Assembly (NCBI GenBank): GCA_014925825.1
Contig: JACGCK010000450.1
Location: forward strand, 1 to 22,824
Length of the DNA stretch: 22,824 bases
DNA from: Pholiota molesta
Taxonomy: Eukaryota > Basidiomycota > Agaricomycetes > Agaricales > Strophariaceae
Direction of reading: 5' to 3'
Shown here: positions 8,456 through 17,777 of the stretch, piece by piece
Layout of the letters: every line of letters begins with the position of its first letter
Numbering within the stretch: position 1 is the stretch's first letter
The notes under the pieces: model-generated
Told to the model about the DNA's origin: nothing
The model's input: the letters and a program-made list of their open reading frames with translations, nothing else
Databases searched by the model: none
Position numbers and translations under genes: made by a program

Positions 8456-10915
8456 ATGGATTCGGCTGCATCGCTCAAGCCCAAGGTTGGCGCCTACATA
8501 TGCTCTGCAAGCTGAGATTAATGTCAATGACTGTTCACTTACACAGGTCACTGTAAAATTGAACCACGACAAGCCTAACGGTACGACTCCCTTACGAGCT
8601 TATGGCATCGCCGTCCATTCGCGACCACCGTCGCCTGTCAAGTCCTACGTGTCGAGCAGCCCACAGATTCTCAAGAATATAGAACATGGTATGCAGGCAA
8701 ATAACGAGGGAGCAGCTGTGTTTCGGCCCAAAGCGAAGGTGAATAGTAGCGCCACCGCACGCAGGCCTGGTACTGCTGCCGGGAGCAATGTCGGTCAGTC
8801 TGCCTGTTTACTATCTGCTCGTCACGTCCAACACATATTCATGGTCATCTTGACCTTTCTTCCTGAACATGACAGGTAGTATTCGCCCCAGCTCGCCCAC
8901 CAAACTTCCTGCGCCTCGCCTTCGCGCCACCATCTCCTCTTCCAACGCACCCACCAGCACCTCTTCCAGCAGACCTGCTTCCAGTGTTACTGTCTCTGGT
9001 ACACGCACTCCACGCGCTCCTCCAACAAGTTCTGCCCCTGTCACCCCTCAAGTCCGTACGCGTGGGCTGCAGGTGCCAAGCAGTAATGACGATCCATCCC
9101 CTACACGTCCGAACCCACCAGCGGGGCTGCACCATGCCACATCTATGTTGTCTTTCTCAACTGTGCGTGCGGGGTCTGTCGTTGGTGAATCATCGACCGT
9201 AAGCTCCAGCCCCGCGCCCCACAGACTCCTCGGATCGCGGTCTGTAGCAGGCCTTACAGAACGCGAGCGCACCCTCACGAGCTCACCGACGCTTAAGATT
9301 CGTTCGAAGGTGACAGCTATGTCTAAGGCGAATACAGAGCCTGGTAATGCTACAGCAGGATCTAGTTCTAGTCCAACTTCTCCGGTGCATGCGTCTGTAA
9401 GGAGCAGTACGCCCAATCCAACCGTAAATCCCCGAGCAAGAGCGCCGTCAACCGTGTCATTAAACCCAAGGAGCCCACCACCTCATGCCACATCCACTGC
9501 TTCTGCCGAATCAACATCAATACCGAACGCGATTCTTCGTGCAAGGGCCCCCTCGACCGTTTCCTCGGCCCCAACGAGCCCGCCGCCACAGTTCTACCCT
9601 ATCACTACGGCTGTATCCGCCGCAAACCCACACCGCTTTGCCTCGGCGCGTCCTCCAGCGTCCTCCCCGCCTCACTCACCCCCTGCAGCGTCCAATGCGA
9701 CGACGGCATCCCGTGCGAGCCCGACTCTCGGCGTGCAGCCGACATACCAGTCGTTCAGCAGTATGCCATCTAACCGCGCTAACATCAATCGTACACCGAA
9801 CGTGAAGAATTTGGCGGCTAGAGTCGACCCAGCGACGATTCCTCTTCCTCCACATTCGCCGCCTGCATCGAGCGTGTCTTTCTCATCACGATCCAGTATG
9901 TCGCATCTTGAACCCCCATCTAGAGGTGGGCACTCGCGAACGGGTTCAGCATCGACAAGTGGTGGTAGCCGGAATAGTCAGGGGCCTCATATTGGGGGAA
10001 ATGAGCTCAGAGAGACGCTGGATAATCTCATGATGTATACTTCTGAGACGACGTCAGAAGATGAAGGAAGCGGGCCCGAAGAAGGACGAGGTGCAGAAGT
10101 GGGCGAGGAGTACAAGGTGAAGGCTGCTGCCAAATCAGATCGTAAGGTGCGTACGCCCGCGCATACGTTAAAGTTATGCTAATGCAGAAAGTCTATTCTA
10201 TTTAATTCAGATGGCCGATTTAGAAATTACGAATCGCTCTCTCCTCGCGATCAATGCCTCTCTTGAAGCCACTAAGCACCGACAGGCAAAAGAGATCCAC
10301 GAACTCCGCCGCCGGCTGCGCGAGGCGCGCCTAATACTCCCTCCGCGCGCTTTTCGCGCATCCAAGGACTCCACACTTTCCACGTACACTGACGCTGACC
10401 TCGGGCTTGACGCCGCTTCTTCATCCTCTGACGACGAAGAACACGAAGATAATAATGAAAATGACGAGAGCAAGGAGAAATCTGAGGGCGACGCAGCATA
10501 TCGCCGTGTTAAGCTGCTGTTGGACGCGCTGCTGAAGCAGGGTACGGCTGCGCTCGAACACGACAAGGACGCTGTTGGCACCCGCGGGGGCGTCGCGAAG
10601 GTTCTCTCGCCAGAAGAGGTGCGGGATTACCACGCAGGCGGAGAGGGGGAGGACGGAGAAGGGGACCACGAGGACGGAACGCCTGAAGACGGAAGTGTGG
10701 ATGCCAGCAACGACTATGACCATGAATTTGACGAGGACGCAGGAGACGACACAAGAGAGGATGTAAGTGAGGAATATATACCCCTGGATGGGGAAACGTC
10801 GTTTGATTCGATCGACAGCTCAGATGCTGGAAATACGACGCTGACGTCGGAGGATGAGGTGGAGGCGATGACGATAATTGGCTCGCCTCCAATACTCATC
10901 ACCAAGCCTAGCTAG
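8456..10915 (+). CDS. Uncharacterised Ser/Pro-rich protein with C-terminal coiled coil and acidic region
   Basis: Exons 8456-8485, 8547-8793, 8876-10146 and 10211-10915 join in frame to give 750 aa. I do not recognise a named family. Residues 1-90 include SLKPKVTVKLNHDKPNG and RPPSPVKSYVSSSPQI. Residues about 95-490 are low-complexity Ser/Pro/Thr/Ala sequence with many SP/TP dipeptides, possible targets of proline-directed kinases. A degenerate duplication, RARAPSTVSLNPRSPPP (from residue 279) and RARAPSTVSSAPTSPPP (from 314), lies within it. Exon 4 opens with a likely coiled coil (MADLEITNRSLLAINASLE and the following heptads, about 517-560), then a run of Asp/Glu, a short helix RVKLLLDALLKQG, and a long acidic C-terminus. 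The architecture suggests a disordered scaffold or cytoskeletal adaptor; that is inference. The small first exon is the least certain part; the last three exons are well supported. Confidence 0.75.
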
Positions 10916-11390
10916 CAGCCACTGCTAGAGTGATGCGGAGATGCAGCGTTCGTCATGCCATGCATGCTAGCTATCCAGAGTGTTTTCTGCGGATGTCTCT
11001 GGAAAAGCCAGTATCTTTTCTGACGGTGGAGACAAAAGGTTGGATGATCACCTTCAAACGTACGCAGAGAGATGCTACGTTCTGTTGTCCATCGACTATA
11101 GTCGATGTCATTTTTTCTTTCTTTCTTATTCAACCATACTATTCAATTCGTTTTTAGATACCTCATGTATGATTTTCATGGATACGGATTACTATTTTTC
11201 ATTTTCATTTGTTCCCTCGCATTTCTAGCTTTTAGTAATTAATTTTGCTTTTTATCTCTTTTCTCGCTCGCACATTGCCCATACTCCTGCATCTCTTCAC
11301 AGATCCTTTCGCTTCGATTCAGAAGGCCAACATCCATGACTTAAACATGCATACATACAATGTTACATACATTATTCTATACGTAGTACA
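10916..11390. other. Convergent intergenic region (3' ends of two genes)
   Basis: This 475-bp stretch lies between the plus-strand Ser/Pro-rich gene and the minus-strand RIB5 gene, so it should hold two 3' untranslated regions. It is T-rich from about 11107 to 11270. ORFs crossing it show no family features. It contains a perfect 18-bp palindrome, listed separately. Confidence 0.55.
11090..11107. repeat. Perfect 18-bp palindrome in convergent intergenic region
   Basis: CATCGACTATAGTCGATG equals its own reverse complement. A run rich in T follows directly on the plus strand. In RNA it could form a 7-bp stem with a 4-base loop. Its place between two converging genes would suit a 3'-end or transcript-separation role, but no function is shown. 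Confidence 0.6.
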
Positions 11391-12394
11391 TCATGCCTTC
11401 TTGGCTAACACATCTTCCACCACCTTCGTAATCAATCCTCTCAAACCCTGTGGGTCCTCGCCCGCACCCTCGCCACCGCCCAGCGCAGCCACGACGCTTT
11501 TCAGCACGTACTTACCTACCATGTCCACCTCCACATTCACCTTCGCGCCCACCTCCTTGCGCGCTAACGTAATCTTCTCCTGTGTGTGCCGGATGAGCAT
11601 GACGCTGAACGTCCCTGCCTTGTCGTCCACGCCTGTGAGCGTGAGCGATGCGCCGTCGAGCGTTACGTAGCCCTTTGGGATAAGATAAGGGAGCAGTGAA
11701 GGCCGCGCGGGTGTGGGCGGTGGGACGCGGAATGTCAGCCGTAGGGAATCGCCGTCGGGTATGCGTGTGATGAGTGTTACTGTGTCGTCGATGTGCGCCT
11801 GGTGAGTGCATGGGCAGATGAGAAAATGAACCGATCCCAGTCGTTCTGTGCATGGAGTTCACGGCATGCCGCTACGCACCTGCACGAAATGCCCTCCGAA
11901 TCTTACATGCGCGCCCATGGCGCGCTCCAAGTTCAGCTGGTCGCCGACCTTCCTCTCGCCTATACGTATCTCGCATCAGTACCTCGAACGCGTAATTCGA
12001 CCACTCAACACCCAAACGTCCCCAGAACAAGAGACTCACCGAGATCCGTCCTGTCCAGAGTCTCGTTCGCCAGCCACACCTCAAACCAGCCCCCCTTCTG
12101 CGCCGCGTCGGCGTCGAAGGCGGTCACCGTCAGGCATGCGCCGTTCACCGCAATGGAGTCGCCGATGTGGCAGTCCCCGAGGATCGGCGCGGCGTCTGCG
12201 ATTGTGAGCGTGCACCCTCCGGCGTCGTGCACGATGGCAGAGACGGTCCCGAGGTGTTCGATCTATGAAGTATTGGTATTCGCATTCGCATTCCAGATAT
12301 CATTTCGGGATGAAGGGTGATGAAGAAGAGGTGTGTAAGTGAGAGTAAGAGAAGGAGAGCAGATCAAAGGGGGACCCACCAGACCAGTAAACAT
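11391..12394 (-). CDS. RIB5: Riboflavin synthase
   Basis: Catalyses the last step of riboflavin synthesis: two 6,7-dimethyl-8-ribityllumazine give riboflavin plus a pyrimidinedione. Minus-strand exons 12394-12380, 12262-12040, 11959-11880 and 11798-11391 give 241 aa, the usual size. The joined N-terminus reads MFTGLIEHLGTVSAI, the family hallmark; its first five codons form a 15-nt exon. It continues with GDCHIGDSIAVNGACLTVTAF and ANETLDRTDLGERKVGDQLN in the first lumazine-binding barrel. The second contains LERAMGAHVRFGGHFVQAHID, IPKGYVTLDGASLTLTGVDD and FSVMLIRHTQEKITLARKEVG. The C-terminal tail LRGLITKVVEDVLAKKA is helical, as in the trimer-forming tail of the family. One oddity is Ala where most members have Gly in FVQGH(V/I)D, exactly at the third splice junction. 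It is followed on the same strand by the glucanase gene. Confidence 0.93.
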
Positions 12395-12727
12395 GGTACA
12401 AAGATGCGAAAGGTAAGTATGAGATGTCGATGAAGATTGAGGCCTGAGGCCTGAAGGAGGACTTGGTGTGCGAATCAATATCCCGCGGACGGGTGCCGGC
12501 ACGTGTTATATTAATAGCCGGTCTCTTGACTCTGACTTTGACTTTCATCTCAGATTTTTGCTCAAACTCGCATCCATCTTGCTAAAAAATTGAATACTTT
12601 AGTGGGAAATGATAGTAAGCGAACAGAGAGCGCAAAGGCAAGCGGAAAACACAAGACAAAACAGCATGAAAACGCTAAGCGCCCGAAAACTCTAGGTAAG
12701 TACTTAGTACTTAGAGGTCATGTTCAT
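12395..12727 (-). promoter_or_regulatory. RIB5 upstream region and glucanase 3' region
   Basis: These 333 bp lie upstream of RIB5 and downstream of the glucanase stop, both minus-strand genes. The RIB5 promoter is expected here. It contains a palindrome GTGCCGGCAC (12493-12502) overlapping an E-box CACGTG (12500-12505), with an AT-rich TATTAATATA-like element beside it, about 110 bp upstream of the ATG. CACGTG is the binding core of fungal bHLH factors; its use here is only suggested. ORFs in this stretch do not resemble genes. Confidence 0.4.
12500..12505. promoter_or_regulatory. E-box CACGTG upstream of RIB5
   Basis: A self-complementary CACGTG lies 106-111 bp upstream of the RIB5 start codon and shares three bases with the palindrome GTGCCGGCAC. 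bHLH proteins such as Cbf1 or Pho4 types recognise this core. A six-base site can occur by chance. Confidence 0.3.
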
Positions 12728-14635
<1,908 letters not shown>

Positions 14636-14663
14636 CCTAAGGAGAAACGAGGGGTAGCTTCTG

Positions 14664-14701
14664 AAAAGCTGGAAGTAAGATCCAGCTTTTATACTACTTC
14701 C
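14664..14701. repeat. Two overlapping inverted repeats just upstream of the glucanase start
   Basis: AAAAGCTGGA (14664-14673) and TCCAGCTTTT (14681-14690) are perfect 10-bp arms around a 7-base spacer. A second pair, GGAAGTA (14671-14677) and TACTTCC (14695-14701), overlaps it, so the two stems cannot form together. The outer arm of the first repeat overlaps the TATA box. The function is unknown; it could be a dimeric transcription-factor site. Confidence 0.65.
14687..14693 (-). promoter_or_regulatory. TATA box of the glucanase gene
   Basis: On the minus strand the sequence reads TATAAAA within AGTATAAAAGCTGG, 52-58 bp upstream of the ATG at 14635. This is a good distance for a start site about 30 bp downstream and a short leader. 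It overlaps one arm of a 10-bp inverted repeat. Confidence 0.55.
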
Positions 14702-15319
14702 CGCTAACCTCGTACCCGCCTAGTTAAAAATAGACGAGTGCAAGAACCCACCCAAAAAGGAAATAAATATGCTCACCAAGGTTCGTGAGGCGATGCCCCG
14801 AATCAAGCCCGAATTAGCACGCTAGGTACATCCGCCGACGACGCGCTCTTCATATGAGAACAACGGAGCTTTTTTTTATGCGACCAGTGGCCAGTATGCA
14901 TCGTTTGAGCTGTGACGTTTAGCCCTTACTTCACGGGCTACTTGGGAACTTAATTCATAGTTGTCAGTTGGTTATCAGTCACCAGTGATGCTAGTGATTG
15001 GTAGACCATTCTCATCGGAAGGGCAATGGGACCAGGTGTCAGGAGACGCATGCTATGAATAAACTACTATCGTCCAGCCAGAGGTGTCATTCAAGACAGA
15101 ACCGCATAATATAGACGAATGGGAGAAAGCATGCGTACATATGGAAGCAGAGAAACTGTAGAAGAATGAATAGATGATCGCATTCATTGGATGGAATGGA
15201 CCAGACCAGAGTAAATAAATAACAGACGCGCTAATTGATTTTAACCATTCATGTAGACACAATTCCAGTGATGAAATTATGCCACCGTCCAATACTCTTC
15301 GCCGCCGCGCTTTAGAAGA
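14702..15319. other. Intergenic stretch without a recognised gene
   Basis: About 620 bp lie between the glucanase promoter and the 3' end of the Gly-rich gene. A minus-strand ORF of 79 codons (15053-15292) shows no family features and is probably chance. I see no tRNA cloverleaf, transposon end or long repeat. The distal glucanase promoter and the 3' untranslated region of the Gly-rich gene are the expected content. Confidence 0.5.
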
Positions 15320-16145
15320 CTAGTTTCCCATACTTCCTCTGCCTTGATTATCCTGACCTCCACCGCTCTTCTCCTTTTTGTAGTCCTTGTATAAGGTCTT
15401 GGCCGTGTTGACGAATCCTCCCTTTCCCTGTTGCTGGGGTTGGTTTCCGCCATAAGCTTGACCGGCACCACTTGGCGGTCCGTCTAAACGCAACGTTAGG
15501 CTCACGCGCTTTTCAAGAGAGGAAAAAAGACTCACATGCGCTTTGCATTGGTGCAGCACCACCGTCTGAATCCAAATCTTAGAAAAAAATCATGGCCAGA
15601 GTATTTATCTGATACTCACACCCTTGATTATAATCAGTGTATCCTGGCGCATAGCCCGGACCTCTCTGATTCATACCGCCTGGATTAAATAGTTAGAAAT
15701 ACTCAAAGTGAGGGGACATAACGCTTACGTCCGCTGGTCTGATCATACCCAGAGGTGCATCCTTGGCCTCCAAAGCTGCACTGACTATCGTCTCCGTAAA
15801 CGCCTTGAAATCCACCACGGCGACCGCCTTGATTACCTGCACCCTGATTGCCACTCCCCATCCCCATCCCCGTCCCCGTCCCCATCCCCATCCCACTATC
15901 ATATCCTGCTCCTCCACTCCCTCTCATCATGTTTCCCTGGTTACCTCCTGTGAAGCTGCCCTGAGAGGGATTGCTGTAGGTGTTATCTTCCTGGATGACC
16001 CCGGATGTATCGTATTGAGCTGTAGAAGACAAGTATGAGATGGATCAGCTCAGTGTTTTAAAAAGGTAGAGCCCTGCGCACATTGGTCCATCTCATCACC
16101 TTGCATAGGTGAGGTTCCAAAGCTTCCGGAAGGGTTCATGTTCAT
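15320..16145 (-). CDS. Small Gly/Gln-rich protein with basic conserved-looking C-terminus, function unknown
   Basis: Minus-strand exons 16145-16100, 16019-15729, 15679-15620, 15565-15536 and 15483-15320 join in frame to give 196 aa. The protein is rich in Gly, Gln, Asn, Ser and Tyr. It has a GMGMGTGTGMGMGS run from a six-unit DNA repeat, then short YGPPSGAGQAYGG-like repeats. It ends with KGGFVNTAKTLYKDYKKEK, the only stretch that looks folded, an amphipathic basic helix. There is no signal peptide or membrane segment. I do not recognise a named family; the composition suggests an aggregation-prone or disordered protein. Start choice: a TATATAAA element at 16234-16241 places transcription below the in-frame ATG at 16250, so 16145 is preferred. 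An ATG at 16032 inside intron 1 could start a shorter form. Confidence 0.7.
15855..15890. repeat. Six tandem copies of a 6-bp unit (TCCCCA/TCCCCG) in coding sequence
   Basis: Six perfect-length hexamers, four TCCCCA and two TCCCCG, lie in the second exon of the Gly-rich gene. On the coding strand they encode alternating Gly-Met and Gly-Thr. The unit is a multiple of three, so copy-number change would keep the frame, and length variation between strains is likely. Confidence 0.9.
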
Positions 16146-16615
16146 AGTGTAATAAGGATCCAGTGGTGATTGGTTTGACGATGATAATGTGGGTGTAGAA
16201 CGAGAATTCAAGTTCGACAAAAGTCTGGAACGCTTTATATAGCTCCACAAAGCCCAGGAGGCTGCATTCTCTTGAGAGTCAAATGTTTGAGATGCAGTGT
16301 TGAGACTGAGTCCCAGTGTTTGGGTGAGTTGAAGGTGTAAGACACCTTGAAGACACCGATGATTCCGCTCTCGTCTTGGGCCTTTGTAATCCTCGTAGCG
16401 ATCGATCTCCAGGCCAATAGTGATTTGAACGTTAGCGTTATGGATAGATTATTGTCGACGAACCTCATTCCATGTACTCGACAATACAAAAATTTCCAGA
16501 GATATACACTCTACAAAGCTAGCCTGTATTCTACTGCCGTTAATTCACTTCAAGTGAATCATCTAACCCTACGTACTGATATTCACTTATCAAAAATTCC
16601 TATAATTTAGGACAT
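16146..16615. other. Region upstream of the Gly-rich gene and downstream of the membrane-protein gene
   Basis: This 470-bp stretch holds the promoter of the Gly-rich gene (TATA box listed separately) and the 3' end of the next minus-strand gene. An imperfect palindrome, ATTCACTT and AAGTGAAT with one base between (16543-16559), lies near the latter. ORFs here lack family features. Confidence 0.5.
16234..16241 (-). promoter_or_regulatory. TATA box of the Gly-rich protein gene
   Basis: TATATAAA on the minus strand, 89-96 bp upstream of the ATG at 16145. It supports that ATG as the start, because the only other upstream in-frame ATG (16250) lies before the TATA box. Confidence 0.5.
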
Positions 16616-17386
16616 TCATAATATCCCTCCATACGCCATCTCTGGTGATTTAACACTCTGAGAGTCGCCTCTAATCCAGGCTGCTTTCACCCTCTCCTTC
16701 TCCCTGACCATCGATTCCAACGAGTCTGTCGTTGGGTATCTGTTCCCATCTTCGTTCGCCAGTCGAAACTCCCAGCTTCTCTTCTCCCAATCTGGGATCA
16801 AGGTCTCCCCGCCTATCCTTTCTCCTGCCTTCCGACGTTTTCCACACACAGAATCGCGCACAAAGCCCCACCACGAGTCAAAAAATGCCACAGCCAACCC
16901 CACAGTTGCGATGAAGGTGATTGTAATCACGGCGATTCCGATGATTTTCCATTCTGTCAACTCGCCCGGCGGTGTGGTTGACGGCTCGGAGGCATAGCCA
17001 ATGTTGTACGGATCACTTGAAAACGTCGCTGTTGAGGAGGGATTGAGGCCCGTCATGCTCGCCGTCATTGATGTAAGGGTATTCCTTGCGGTTGTCCTAG
17101 TTCCAGTGGTGGCTCCATTTGATGTGCTGGATCCCGCCAGCCTTGTGTTCGTTGGTGATGCACGGGAAGCACTGCTACTCGCCGTCGTGGATTCGGCCAG
17201 CAAGCTGGTAGTAGTCAAAGGTTCTTGCACTTCCGGAGATGGCGAATCTGAATCAGCTCCTCCAAGTAATCCCAGTAAATCTCTGCCGCGGAGTGAAGCT
17301 GTTGTAATGTGATAGTCTACTGGGCGACCAAGGGCGAGATTTAATAAACCAGCGGCACAGCACGCCAGAAGTTCACGAAAGCGCAT
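16616..17386 (-). CDS. Single-pass membrane protein with signal peptide and Ser/Thr-rich ectodomain, function unknown
   Basis: One exon, 256 aa from the ATG at 17386. Residues 1-20 (MRFRELLACCAAGLLNLALG) look like a signal peptide. Residues about 45-150 are Ser/Thr-rich, with many TT, SS and SP pairs, and are probably O-glycosylated. A membrane helix follows, WKIIGIAVITITFIATVGLAVAFF in outline, then a WWGF turn and a basic stretch CGKRRKAGERIG that predicts a cytoplasmic tail. The tail contains LIPDWEKRSWEFRLANEDG. This layout is that of a type I plasma-membrane protein, as in wall sensors of the Wsc/Mid2 kind, but I see no cysteine-rich WSC domain and do not claim homology. An in-frame ATG at 17467 would put 27 residues before the signal peptide, so 17386 is chosen. 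Confidence 0.75.
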   Translation of the reverse strand: MRFRELLACCAAGLLNLALGRPVDYHITTASLRGRDLLGLLGGADSDSPSPEVQEPLTTTSLLAESTTASSSASRASPTNTRLAGSSTSNGATTGTRTTARNTLTSMTASMTGLNPSSTATFSSDPYNIGYASEPSTTPPGELTEWKIIGIAVITITFIATVGLAVAFFDSWWGFVRDSVCGKRRKAGERIGGETLIPDWEKRSWEFRLANEDGNRYPTTDSLESMVREKERVKAAWIRGDSQSVKSPEMAYGGIL

Positions 17387-17500
17387 TAAATGTTGAGGGG
17401 TGAAATTTCTTGAGGCGGGTATCTTGATTGTGCTTGCAGACGAGTTGTAGTGGCGGGGAAGATACACATTTGCGGGAAAGATAACTTTGATCGGCTTGTG

Positions 17501-17510
17501 CTATTTATAG
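17501..17510 (-). promoter_or_regulatory. TATA-like element of the single-pass membrane protein gene
   Basis: CTATAAATAG on the minus strand, 115-124 bp upstream of the ATG at 17386. A start site about 30 bp downstream would give a leader near 90 nt and would place the alternative ATG at 17467 close to or at the transcript end. Confidence 0.45.
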
Positions 17511-17517
17511 CCCGGCG

Positions 17518-17523
17518 ACGCGT
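17518..17523. promoter_or_regulatory. MCB-like element ACGCGT within a 10-bp palindrome
   Basis: CGACGCGTCG (17516-17525) is self-complementary and contains ACGCGT, the core bound by the fungal MBF G1/S transcription factor. It lies directly upstream of the TATA-like element of the membrane-protein gene. A single copy is weak evidence. Confidence 0.35.
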
Positions 17524-17777
17524 CGACGAACCATTGAGCGCTTAACTGGGCGCTTGGAAGCTCCTGAGTATCAGAGCATGATTACCTTAATTTCTTCGCT
17601 TCCCAAAAAAGATAATTAGAGCGCATGAAGCAACCCAAATTCCCATTCATAATATAAGTAATCTAAGCCCTTACTAAAATTAATGATGTTTATACCAAAG
17701 AAAACGTAGAATACCAAAGAAAACCATCGAAAAAAGAGACCCCCGAAAAAAAAAATTGATCTAATATCAACACGTAC

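Larger units (their letters stand above)
17387..17777. other. Region between the membrane-protein start and the ABC transporter stop
   Basis: These 391 bp contain the promoter of the minus-strand membrane protein, with a TATA-like element and an MCB-like ACGCGT (both listed). The AT-rich part from about 17580 to 17777 is probably the transporter 3' untranslated region. No gene or RNA is visible. Confidence 0.5.

Noticed and set aside
11793..12320. Plus-strand ORF of 175 codons opposite RIB5
   Set aside because: It is antisense to the riboflavin synthase exons, which have matching motifs and splice phases.
15053..15292. Minus-strand ORF of 79 codons in the glucanase/Gly-rich intergenic region
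   Set aside because: No recognisable motif, no promoter signal and no good context; most likely chance, so not listed as a gene.
15693..15890. CCCCAT-type repeat considered as telomere-like sequence
   Set aside because: It is interrupted, short (six units), not TTAGGG, and lies in frame inside a coding exon encoding a Gly-Met/Thr run.
16146..16250. Upstream in-frame ATG at 16250 as start of the Gly-rich protein
   Set aside because: It lies upstream of the TATA element at 16234-16241, so it is unlikely to be in the transcript.
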